A stretch of 64,000 bases of DNA from Osedax fenrisi (taxonomy: Eukaryota > Annelida > Polychaeta > Sabellida > Siboglinidae), in contig OZ025239.1 of NCBI GenBank assembly GCA_964019155.1, positions 106,607,612-106,671,611 on the forward strand, in the 5' to 3' direction. The position numbers and the translations under genes were made by a program. The notes beneath the pieces were generated by a model. It saw nothing but the letters and a program-made list of their open reading frames with translations, did not search any database and was not told the DNA's origin. Below are positions 36,243 to 49,509 of the stretch, piece by piece. Position 1 is the stretch's first letter; each line of letters opens with the position of its first letter.

Positions 36243-38039
36243 ATATGATTCATTTAACTTATATTTTACGATTATGCGTATAGATATTATTTAAATGGCA
36301 AACTATTCATATTTAATAAATATAAATACGGAGATATCGTATAAGAATAAATAAACAACTATTCAATACGTATATAAACTTGAATATTCAATATATTACT
36401 ATGAATTATATTTATAATACTTATATAGTAGGTTATATATTAAACTTGCCTGACAATGTATTCATTTAAATTTACTAAATATAAATTTTACAATCATAAT
36501 TACACATATGGAAATATTATTGTGAACTAGAGGCGCCATATTTATATGACTAATAGTTTATTGATGGGTGGGGAGTTACTGGTGACGCGCCATCATATTC
36601 GAATACATAAATATAATACAAATTTCTATTAAAAAATATATAATTATATAATTATATGTTTTACTTTTATGTTAATATTTTTAATATATATATAATTTGT
36701 ATAGGCATATATTACATATGATATATTACATTAACATATTTATTTTAATTACACTAATAACTTTGACTACATTTATCTTTATTTATCACATTTAAATAAT
36801 ATGTATGTATTAATAACTATATAATATACCTAAGCATTAATGCTTCTTTTATAAAAATGATTTATAATAAATTTATTATAAATATATTAAAATAAATGAT
36901 TTAAAAGAAGGTTATTAATTATAAAGCTGAATACATATAACAAATACATATTAAATACACACATATTTATATATATATATATATATATATTAAATTAAAT
37001 AAAGTAATATATTACATATAAAATAGGTGAATATTCAATTTTATAATTATATTATTATCACGTACATTGCACGTACAATGTTCGTCGTTGATTATAGTTT
37101 ACCATTTAACCGCTGGAGGCGAGGGGCAGCGGAGTAGACCTTGAGCTGTAGATGTAAGAAAACACGAAAAATACTTAACTTATAATATCATAGTTACGTA
37201 TTTTTAATATCAAAGAAAAATATTATATTTATGTGATAATTGTATAGATTAAAATGCTTTACACAATAAATAAGATACTTTAAGAGCATTATATTACACT
37301 TTTTTAAATAAATACACTTTATTGACACTTTTCATAATTAATTATTTAATTATTAATAAATAATTAATTATATTATGTCTTATTATATAATTAAAAAGTA
37401 TCGTAGTTAATTTAAACTTCAAATTGTAATTTTGATTACCTTAGAAATAAAACATTCCGTTAAACCACTGCTTTTTGAATATACTTACAAAAAATAGTTC
37501 CAATACTTTAATAAAACATCTTTAATCGATCTTAATAAATCAATAAAAAATAATTCATAAAAGAAATATTTATATTATATTATATACTTATTTTTTACTA
37601 TATAGTTATCAATTTTTCATATTATTTTATAATACTTTATAATATATTTAATAATATAATATATATAGTGATATTGTTATATACATATTATAGTAGCTTT
37701 TACTTGTAATTAAATAGTTTTCAAAAAATATATACAATTCCCATGTACTTACGATATTCGCATTATAATTAAGTAATTTCAAATTTAATATTTATAATAT
37801 TTTCGAAAATGAATTTTTAGGAAAATAACTTATTAGGACCACTACTCTAATAATTTACGTATCGTTGTGTTATATTAATATACACATATAATATATTGCT
37901 TCTACTTGGAATTAAATAGTCTCTGAAACTATATAAAACTCCTATATACGTACAATATTATTTGTATTATTTTAAATATTGTCGCCATTTTAGACTGTAC
38001 TCATCTAAAATTGTATATATTCATAATTATAGTACTTGT
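36243..38039. other. AT-rich DNA without recognised genes
   Basis: Contains a (TA)n tract at about 36968-36990. Two short GC-richer patches lie near 36530-36590 and 37065-37145 and contain no open frame of interest. Confidence 0.4.
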
Positions 38040-40163
38040 AAATGAAATAATTAATTACAAGTTGTAGTTAATTTTTGATTATATATAACAGAAATAAATA
38101 ATCTATAATTATGTATATTATCCATAAATTAAATTAAAACGTGATATTAATATTATATATAACAAAATAATATAAAATCTAATATATAGTTTGTTGCTAA
38201 TCAACACAATCTATTATTTAGTATACTATCCTAGATGAATTTTGAAAGTTGAGAAGATAATTACTAGCTTATGTAAGTATATTATAATTTAATAAATGTA
38301 ATAAAATATAACATTAAAATGTAAATTAACATGACATAATAAAATAAATTTATTTATGTATAAATTTATAGAAATTAAAGTTTTAATTTATTATAATAAA
38401 AAATGAAATTAAAATTTAAAATTGTATATATTATTTATCAATCAAATACATGACATCATAATTATACCAGAAAAAGGAGATAGATGAAGAAGAAGATTAG
38501 GAAGAGAAATAAGAAGATGCTGAGATATCACTGAAATCTTAACGTTAGTAGCATACTTTTTAATAATTTATGTGTATATATAATGTGGGTATATGATCTA
38601 AAGCTTCGCAATTTGAATGCCGACAAAATTGTTATAATTATTCTAATTAGTGATTTTATGATAATGTAACTATACATAAATATATAATATATTATATATA
38701 GATATCTCAATCAAGAGAATATGTGTCGTAAATATTGTTTAAATTAAAATAACGTGTACTATTTGTATAAATTTAGTATTTATACTAATATTAAAAATTA
38801 GTATGGATATACAAGTATGATACACGATTAATCGTATAATAATATATTATATTAAATATATAATATCATACTATAATACTATACATGTATGCCATTCATA
38901 TATACATTTATACAATCATTATTTCAAATTTTTTAAATAGCGAAAATGTTGACCATAATATATCATATGTATTATTATTATTATTTTTAAATTTTATTTA
39001 AACACTTTTTAAACGGAAAATAAACGTTAACAAAGGTGTGTACACATTCATAAAAAATATGTGATTAAATGGATTATATAAACGATGGAAAATAAATAAG
39101 GGTTAAATATATCATTCATAAGGTGAGAAAAGGTGAGTTTTTAATTCTCTCTTGAATTCAGTTCTTGATGTGGTGCACCGCAGAATATCGGGAAGTTCGT
39201 TATATGCCTTTACTCCATATTCGACGAATGATCCAGTATTACTGTATGCTGGAACTTCTATAGCCTTTACTCGGAATATGTGACGAGAACGGAGACTCCT
39301 ATGTTGATGAATTTGGATAGATAATGTATAATAGTAATTGTATATATAACTTATTAATTACATTATTTTTAACTGTTAATATTTGGGAATTGTAAATGTT
39401 TCCAAAAAGTTTGAATGCCATGTGTTTGGTACTTTGTAAATAAATCATGCCTTCAAAAGTTAACATGTCAATGCATGCATATATGACACATTATAATTAC
39501 TAATTAGTCTATAAATATAAACTGAATACATTCATATACATTATGTAATTGAGTATAATACATACTGTATGTAGCATACACTATTCTAATGTGATATATC
39601 ATAGAAAAAAATATATATATGTAAACAAGTATTTCTAATTTTTATATTGTTTACATAAATGTTCAAATAATGATCGCAATGATAATTTCTATATATCTAT
39701 AAGTAATATAATATTAATAATACAATATTATACATAAATATTAGCAAATTTAAGTTATACTCTTTATTTATAAATGTTTACCCATGCTCAAAACCTTTCT
39801 GAAATAACTAGAAACAGTTTCAGATAAGCTTATCCAATTTTTAAAATTTATATAATTTCATATTAGGAACGATACCTTCCTCATGGATGGATAGAAGAAA
39901 TGCCACAATATCAAGGGATTACTGTCGATTCAAGCTGCTAAATAGGTCGCCTGTCGTATAAATATGTGCCATGAGTTTCTAAAGAGGACGTCTTTCGTGT
40001 CGAGATCGTGCATGCAAAACCGACCCCTAAAAAGGGGTGTTAACGAAATCATACCTATAAGTAAATGTGTTTTCTGGATACCTATGCTACATAATTGTTT
40101 TGTGTAAATTGTAAAACCATCTTTTAGATTATACTCTTCCGTCTATTAAATACTCTTCTTTTT

Positions 40164-40208
<45 letters not shown>

Positions 40209-40697
40209 TTCCATATAATATTATAATTTTGTATGTAAAATATGTAAAAATTAGAATATTTACAATAACTTAAAAAAATTTAATTTAATTCCATTGAACA
40301 TACCATATTAAGTATATAAACCATATAAAATAATAATTATATAGATAAATGTAAATATTATTCCACTAATTTTAGTAATTTATTTTTTTAAGAAATGATA
40401 CGATTTTATAACAGGTATAACTTATTTAATATTTTATATAATATAATATTTTAAAGAGATTATCATTAAGTAATATAATTTCTATATCTTATTAAATATG
40501 ATTGTTTTATAAAAGTTTACTTATTCAAAAGTATTAAGTATTTAAATAAACTACTAATAATTATAAAATATATATTGTAATTTATTTATTTTTATTAAAA
40601 AAAATACAACATTATTGTAATATCTATCATTGGATATTGAAATAAATTTAAAAATTATTAGATATTCTTAAACAGTATTTTATTATCTTTAAAATAA
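38040..40697 (-). repeat. Segment B, copy 2 (with LINE remnant)
   Basis: Near-identical to 9710-12317, including the LINE C-terminal remnant at 39130-39303. Differences are scattered base changes, (TA)n length and an extra stretch of about 45 bp near 40536-40580. The flanks differ completely from those of copy 1, which fixes the ends of the repeated unit. Confidence 0.8.
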
Positions 40698-40723
40698 ACA
40701 TAACTTGTAATGTTAAGAAATCA

Positions 40724-40785
<62 letters not shown>

Positions 40786-40860
40786 TACATATATATATAT
40801 ATTTTATTTATTATTTTTAAATGTTTTATAGACTACAAAATCACATGGTGGTTATGGGCG

Positions 40861-42260
40861 TCATGAGGAGGAAACAAAAATAAAATAAATAAAGTACAAT
40901 AAAAATGAAGGAAAAGATGTTAATAGGTACGTGGAGTGTTTACATTTAAATATTGACAAGGATTTTAAACACTTAATTTCATATGGAAGAGCATTCCAGT
41001 ATTTTGGAGCTACCACAGAGAAAGCAGATTCAGAGTGAGCAGAGATAGTCGAGCGTTGCACAATTTTCATCATGTGACATTTCCTGCTAGCTCAACTAAG
41101 GGTATGCGTACTGATTAGGTCTTCTAGGTACTCAGGAGATCTAAGATGTATCACCTTATGGGTGATGCATAGTAGTCTGTACCTGCAGAGATACCTAAAC
41201 TTAAGCCAGCCGAGTGATCGCATTAGAGTCGATATAGATACTATTGAAGAGAACTTCAGTTTATAAAGGGTGCGTATAGCACGTCGTTGTATCTTATCAA
41301 GTTTAAGCATAAGCTTTAGGGGTAGATTGCATAGAAGTGAGCAGCAGTATATGAGTCTACTGAAGACTAGCGAGTGTATTAGACTTTTAGTCATTGAAAA
41401 AGTCAATTTATTACGTGATTTTCTAATATTGTAAAGAAAATAGTTGGCATTGCGAATCATTATAGATATGTGGTCAGAGTAATCTAGGTGGGAGTTGATG
41501 GTGAAACCAAGAGTTGTTATGGATTGTGAGGTAGGGAGGGATAATAGAAAGGGGTGGGTAATTATTAGGGGGTATGTATGTCTGGATATAATGATGGTGT
41601 CAGTTTTGGTCATATTAAGTGATAGGGAATTCTGGGAGAACCAGTCAGTAAGTTCTCTGAGGCAGTTAGAAATAGACAGTTGAATAGAGTTGGAGTCACA
41701 GGAAATGGGAAAAGAAGTATACATTTGTAGATCTTCGGCAAAGAGAAGATAGTGGATGTAAGGATATTTACGAAATATGAATTTTATGGGTAAAATATAA
41801 TTAATAAAAAGTAAAGGACCAAGCACGGAGCCTTGTGGAATGCCATGAGTACTGATAAAGGGAATAGAGAAGGTTGAGTTAATTCTCACTGAAGAGGACC
41901 TTAAGGAAAAGAGTGATATAAACAATATGTGTACTTGACCATGAATACCGATTGCATTGAGTCGTAAAGCAAGAATGTCATGGTTTAGAGTGTCAAAGGC
42001 ACTGGATAGGTCAAGTAACACAATGTAGCACGGGGCTTTGTTGTCAAGGGATATGAGTAGATCATTAATGATAAGATTCAGTGATGATTCAGCTCCGATG
42101 GGGTAAGTAAGCACTTTGAAACTTATCAATAATTGAATTGGTAGTGATATAGTGTATAAGTTGAGCAGATACAATTCGCTCTAAGTTCTTAGAGATTGAT
42201 GAAAGCTGGGAGATGGGTCGATAGCTCGACAGGTTCGAATGGCTAGGGAGTTTTTTTTAT
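40861..42260 (-). pseudogene. L2-like LINE reverse transcriptase, inactivated
   Basis: The minus-strand frame 42174-41092 carries VLLDLSSAFDTLNHDIL, THGIPQGSVLGPLLF, and the active-site region LLFAEDLQMY. The second part of the C-terminus (41073-40861) continues in the same frame after a TGA. Upstream of 42174 the fingers (SSYRPISQLSSISKNLERI) are legible in another frame, so a frameshift lies near 42105. At 41731-41742 the YADD/FADD motif reads FAED, replacing a catalytic Asp with Glu. The element is 5'-truncated. Confidence 0.8.
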
Positions 42261-42367
42261 AATTGAGGTGATATATGAGTGTTTTATTGACTTTTGTACG
42301 ATGGATGTAATAAGATATATGATAATATATATTTATAGTAATAACACGTTATAGTATATGAAATTAC

Positions 42368-42544
42368 CTTACAATCTAGTAATGCGTTTAACTTAACGAT
42401 ATCGCGTGCTCCTGGTAAATTAACTATATATTGTTTTATACAATGTATGTTCGTATTGCTATATGGTTTAATATAAAGAAGAATATATGATTGCCTAAAA
42501 TAACTATATAGACTTAACGATAATAACGATGTAATGATAATTTC
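42368..42544 (-). CDS. Candidate exon or small secreted ORF of unknown family
   Basis: On the minus strand a strong acceptor (TTATTATTTCTGTACAG) and a GTAATT donor bound exactly 59 codons in one phase. They contain CIKQYIVNLPGARDIVKLN and LLDCK. Alternatively the frame is a single ORF from an ATG at 42592 whose first 16 residues (MLFCYILLFLFIISVQ) resemble a signal peptide. Neither reading finds a known family, and no neighbouring exon was linked. Confidence 0.3.
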
Positions 42545-42592
42545 CTGTACAGAAATAATAAAAAGAAATAATAAAATATAACAAAATAACAA

Positions 42593-43126
42593 ATAATAAT
42601 TAAGTAAGGTTGGATAAATACAAGAACAATTGAAAATAATATATTTTATTTCGATTAACTTTAGTTTATTTTACAGTAACTGTATAATATTTACATTAAT
42701 CGTATGTTATCGTTAGAAAATAGTTATACTTTATACTTTACTAGGACTATATTTTTCGACTATATATATATTTTCATAAATAAAATATCAATCAACCAAT
42801 CAATACAAATAGTATTCATTTATATTTTTTTTTAAATAATAGTTATGTATTAAAATTTCATTTTGTCAAAGATTTAAAATTATATAAATTAATTCTATTA
42901 GTTATATATTCATATATTATTCATTTAATATAAAGCTATTAAACTTATATTATATAATACTAAACACATTTATATATAATGTTATTTGTAAATTTATATT
43001 GTTATCGAAACCTTTTATCTTATCCTGGAACTTATAGTATTGAGGTTTTAACGAGACCTGATTATTTTGTATAAAATATTATGTAATATTACTTCTAAAT
43101 ATTTTGAATATACAATTAGTTAGATC

Positions 43127-43193
<67 letters not shown>

Positions 43194-43732
43194 ATATAAT
43201 ATATGATATAATTATCTATATATTATTGTACATATTTCGGACTAAATATATCATATACATTATAATTTCTTATACATATTTATAATTATACTTATCTATT
43301 TAAAATATAATAAAAAATACTATAATCCTAGTTATATATAGCGATTATTCAATAGAATTATATTAAAAAAGTATCGTGTGTATATAGTTAATTAAGTATA
43401 CGTGCTTAATACATATTATACTTTAATGTATATTATATAATATAAAATAGTAATAAATAAAAAAGTATGTTAGTTTTGAAATGTTTATTTTTTGTACAAT
43501 AAAAGATACTGTGTGTATCAGTAATTCATGTATTCATGTATACACTATGATAAATACAGTGTATACTATATATATAATATATCGTATACACTATTTAAAC
43601 CACTCCACCATTATATATATATCAGCAACATATTCCGGACTTAGGTCACTCTCATATATACATATCTGTAAATATTAGTGAGCATAATATTAATTATAAC
43701 TATAAGAATAGGTTCGATTTATATCACAAATT

Positions 43733-43764
<32 letters not shown>

Positions 43765-43775
43765 ATATGGTTACA
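42593..43775. other. AT-rich DNA downstream of the cassette gene
   Basis: Includes the longest (TA)n run noticed (43129-43187). It probably holds the 3' UTR of the minus-strand mosaic gene in its last few hundred bases. No AATAAA was assigned. Confidence 0.4.
43129..43187. repeat. (TA)n microsatellite
   Basis: About 29 uninterrupted TA units. Similar tracts occur throughout the window, for example 647-700, 4306-4365, 23240-23291 and 40728-40781. Confidence 0.85.
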
Positions 43776-44577
43776 TTATGTAACTATTAATATACTGACG
43801 TCATCCATTAATCCAACGAAATGATTTCCGGTTCTGGCTGAATATCCAAACATTAATGGACAAAGAGTATTTCCAAGAGTTCCAGACAACATTCCTACAT
43901 CATTCTGTACTCCGTTCAGGTAATATGTAGCCTTAGATCCATCATATGTCAGTACAGCATGATCCCATTCATACATATGTGCCTATAGAACATAGTATTA
44001 GTATGGTTATTAATCTTCCTTTGAGGTAATATTATTATTAACTTAAAGATACTTACATCATTTCTCATAGACCAAACTGTGATATTCGTATGAACTAAAG
44101 ATTCGACACCATTTGGACTAGAGCTTAATAAGAAACTATGGTCATTTTCACAGTTTCCATTGTCCATTAATCCTTGATAAGATTATAATAGATAATATTG
44201 ACTTTATACAAAATATAAATATTAAAATATACTCGAGATAAGAATCAAATAAGATAATTTAAAAAATACATTAAACATATATAGATAATAATAATATAAC
44301 TATATACTATTATATATCTTTCCAAACATACTAACTACTTCACTTTCTGTTCGTTTAAATCAAAGTGATACAGAGAAGCTTTCGAAGACATTATACCTAT
44401 TTACTAATGAAGGAAATTATAATCTTGAAGTACCATTAAATTTACCAGAATGACCCCTGGATGGTGTATCTATTACACGTTCTACATTAAAATCTGTAAA
44501 GTATCCCCAGTTACTTCCGACGAAACCATTCCATCCTTTATCAAATCCTAGACAAGTCATTATTGTAGGACCTACAA
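43776..44577 (-). CDS. LamG-like (jelly-roll lectin) domain, last three exons and stop
   Basis: Exons 44577-44446, 44172-44057 and 43982-43776 join in phase. The first gives CLGFDKGWNGF; the second ends at a consensus GTAAGT donor after NITVWSMRND. The last carries YEWDHAVLTYDGSKATYYLN, a GNTLCPLMFG segment and FVGLMDDVSI before TAA. The W-x-H-x-A-x-TYDGS ... YLNG ... G-x-DDV pattern is that of laminin-G-like / concanavalin-type modules, which bind sugars or matrix ligands. Confidence 0.75.
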
Positions 44578-44637
44578 CTGAAATATAAATTAATATATAG
44601 AGGTCGGTAAATATGTATTTTAATAACTATAATATAC

Positions 44638-44675
<38 letters not shown>

Positions 44676-45408
44676 CATGATTACATAAATATATTTATGT
44701 TATTTTAATTTTAAAATAATAATATTAATAAAAATGTATTTCTAATTAAGTAACATATTTTTTTATAAGATATATATTTATAATTTAAAAATATATATTA
44801 AACATATTTATAAATACTAATATATAGTATATGTGATTAAATGAAACCTGGTTTACGTGTGACTCGACCAGTACATGCACATTCATCTTCATTAAATAGG
44901 GCACCATGGGGACACTTCTCAACTTTACCATTTTGCAAATATTTTCTTTTATCTCCTTTAATCGCAGTATACAGACAGACGAATTCCGTAGTGGCTGAAT
45001 GATATTATATGTTAATTTAATTTTAATGTATATTATAACAATAATATTAATTATAATTGATAAATATATGTTATAAAAATAATATAATGGTTAAACTCTA
45101 ACACATTCGTGCGTCGATGAAGTAATGCATTCCTTTGAATAATCACGTACACAAGATAATTTGTCAGCGTTCCAAATACTGCATTGAGAGCATTGAATAT
45201 GATGAGCGATATATCGACCACCAATAGTAATTTCACATTGGTAGAACCATTGACAATCACATGAATCTTCCAGGTATCCAACACCACTACTTATATTACA
45301 TCTTTGACAGTCAACTGTTAGAAGAAAAATGATTATTAGATAATAAATATAAAGCATGAGTTTGTTTTTATAATTATATATGTATACATAAATTTAAATA
45401 TTATAGAA

Positions 45409-45442
<34 letters not shown>

Positions 45443-48400
45443 TACCATCAGGAACAAATTCTTGACAGGCACATGGTCTAGTTTCTTCAGAAATGCCTTC
45501 ACATGGTTTACCACCTATACTTGGAGCCGGGTTTGAACACGTACGGTATCTCATTTGTTCACCTTTATTATTATTAGATCCACAGTGTACGTCGCAATGA
45601 CTGTATTTAGACCAAGGTGACCACTGGCAATTCTCGATTGGAATACAAACGAAATTAAAGTTTGGTAAACCATGACAATACTCGTATATCAAACAATTGT
45701 TAGGAAGTTCGCATCTATTCTTGACTGTATATTGAAATTATAATTGTTATACTTCTATTTTTTATTATAGTGAAATTATTATAATTAATATATTATAATT
45801 ATATTACTGACCTATATTACAACGTTCACCATAGTAGCCTTCATCACAAATACATGTTATCTTGCCAGATATAATCTTACATTCTCCATGTTTACATGGA
45901 TTAGAGTGACATGATACTAAGAAAAAAATAAGTTTATAATATTTAAATAAAATAGTAAATTATATAAAACTACAATTTTATATAAAATATGTATATAATA
46001 TACTTCATATATAATTAATATATTTTAATAAATCATATTTTATAATTTAAAGTATGTATTAAATAAAATGATATATCATATATTCATATATGAATATTAT
46101 AATGAATATTAATTTATTATATTCATATATTTTATGTTTGTTATCAATACTAACTAGGGCCACAAGTTGCGATAGATGTTGATGGATTTACTTCACAGTT
46201 GTGACACGTTGGGGCTGGCCTTTCAGTAATAGCACCTCTAGTTGGGTCACAATCTCCAGAAGTACAGGCAACGCATGTCAACAGAGTAGTACAATCTTGA
46301 GAGAGATATTCAGGTGATCCAATCTATTTTTAAATAAAATTTTAATTATATTACATATTAACTAATAATTAATAATTCATTAAATATCAACTATATATAA
46401 TTTAATAGTAACATTTGTAGTGATTCCATCTGAATCAGTACATTGGCAAGATGCACGAGGAACACATACTCCATTCATAACGACTTCATTTGCATTACAA
46501 AGACAAGATTCAACACTAATATCCATACAATCATAATCCACAACGATATTTGAGCAAGTTGGAATACATTCAGGGGAAGTATTTCCGTAAAGAGTAGATG
46601 GAGAGCATGTATCTGTAATTAATTATATTTAATAATTAAAGTCACTTTATAGATATATAGCCTCGAAATTAATCACAATTCTAGTTATCTCATTAGTTGA
46701 CTTCTTCCTTGATACGTCAATTTTCTGCTAAATCAAATGCCTCACTAAATCATAGAATACAATATTCCATATTCATAACCTTCTATCTAAATTATATAGA
46801 AAACTCTAATAAGTGATATTAGAGTTTTCTATATAATTTAGATAGAAGGTTATGAATATGGAATATTGTATTCTATGATTTAGTGAGGCATTTGATTTAG
46901 CAGAAAATTGACGTTTTTCACTTTTCACTAAACATATCCTATATGACTACCCTTTTAACTAAAATGTAAACCCAATTATCTATCCTCATTCATAAAACTA
47001 AATGTAATTTCCTCTATCCGCATATTTGATATATTTCGAATATACGCCATTATACGTCATTATAGTGGTCCAACCATTATCAACATGCAAAATGCGTAAT
47101 TATCTCTAAGAATATTATAAAAATATATTTAAATTATGGGACCACCATCTGAAACTCCCTTAATTTTACAATATTATCCATTAGTTCAAAACAATTCTTA
47201 TTATATCCTACTTATTATTTAAACTATTCCTCCGTCCCATATAAACTAGAATATTCTGTCTATATTCATTACATGTATTACTATTGAATTTCAACTTATT
47301 AATATTACATATTCTTTGTCGGAAATTATTTTCCATTTATATATTATTCTTTTAATTTTAATTGTTTTATTAAATTATTCCCATACCTGTGAAAGAGCCA
47401 ATACGTTCCTACTTATAATGTCAATAAATCATTATTAATCGCCATCTTCCTCAAATTATATTTAATTAAAATAATAATTTATCATATCATAATACCTTGA
47501 CAACGATCTCCAGTATGTCCAATACTACAAGTACATGTAACTACTCCTGATGCATGTGTGCAAGTGCCTCCATTGCAAGGATTTGGATCGCAAGGATCTG
47601 AAAAAAATAAATTATTAGTTATGAATGAATATTAATTTATTATTTTGATATATTTTATATATTTGTATTAATACCAACTAGGATTACAAGTTGCGATAGA
47701 TGTTGATGGATTTACTTCACAGTTGTGACACATTGGGGCTGGCCTTGTAGTAATATCACCTCTAGTTGGGTCACATTCTCCAGAAGTACAAGCAACGCAT
47801 GTTCTAAGAGTAGTACAATCTTGAGAGAGATATTCAGGTGATCCAATCTATTTTTAAATAAAAATTTAAAATATACATAATATAATCTCATAAATAGTAA
47901 TCTATTCAATATTGAATATATATATTTATACAATTTAATATTAACATTTGAAATAATTCCATCTGAATCAGTACATTGGCAAGATGAACGAGGGATACAG
48001 TCTCCATCAAAAACAACTTCATTTTCATTACAAGGACACGATTCTTTAGTATTGGTCTTACAACTAGCATCCACATCGGGATTCGAACAAGTAGGGACAC
48101 ATGCACGAGAAGTCTTTTGGTAAAGAGTAGATGGACGGCAATCGTCTTTAATTATATATGTGTATAATTAATTTGAATATATTTTATAATATTTAATAAT
48201 AATAAATATAATGGTGTTAATATATAAAATAAAATAATATTTTATTTTATGATTAATTTAAATAAAACTTATAATAATTATGCTAAATAAAATAAAGTAA
48301 TAATATATTTAATAAGTATACTACAATTATTATTTTATTAATAGATCATCTATAATTAACTAGTTTAAATACCTTAAGAATATATTTATAAACATTATAA

Positions 48401-49475
48401 TATATATTTCTTATTTACTATATATTACTCTTAATTAACATAATTATACCTTTCAAATTAATTCTTCCAAAAATCTATGTATCTTCTATAATCATAAATA
48501 TTATATTACTAATCGTTTAATATCTATTACAAAATCCACCAACTTTTATCTATTCGGAATACAAAACATATAGAAGTAATTTACTAGAAATATAACGAAG
48601 ACATTAATTATTTAACTAGTCGACTTGTTTCTCGATTCATCTACCTCCTAAATAAAATTCTCTACTAAATCATATCATCAAATCTTCTATAATTACTATA
48701 TTCTATCTAAATGTCATACACTACTCTGATATTACCTCTCAACAATGATATCGAATATGACTACCATTATATCGAAGATGTAAACTAAATATCCTCATTT
48801 ATACACCTGTATTCATATTATTTTCCCTTAAGATTATATCTGATATATTTCAAAGATACGTATTATCTGAACTTTTTCAAAATATGTTTAAATCATGATG
48901 GAATTCTCTGAAATTACCTCCTTTTTACAATAATATATTAGTTCCTAGAAATTCTGCTTATATCCTACTTATTCTTATATTATTCCTCAATCTTAATTAT
49001 TGATCTTACATTCTTTTTCTCGTATAAATATGTTACATTAATATATAATTCTTTAATTTTAATTATATTATATTATATTATCAGATTTAGGTTTGCACCA
49101 GGGTTTTTGTAGAAGCTAAAGCTTATCGAGACAATTACCCTTAATCTTAAAGCAAGTTCAAAAAAAAACTAAATAAATAAAATATTATAAAATATTAGAT
49201 GACTTCCTGTTTACATAGATACAATACAATGAATAAAATAGAAAAATAATATAAATTGTTTGAACTTGCCATAAAATTATGTAATCATCATTTAATTATT
49301 TATAAATAAATAACTAAAATAAATAATAAGTACTATAAAATAATACACTAAACAAAAATATAGATGTATTAGTATAAAAGAAGAAAAAAATGAAGTAAAA
49401 TGAAGTAAAACTGAATAAAACTGATTAAAACATAACAAAAAGAATATCTAGAAAGGTGGTAAGAAATGTATGTAA

Positions 49476-49509
<34 letters not shown>

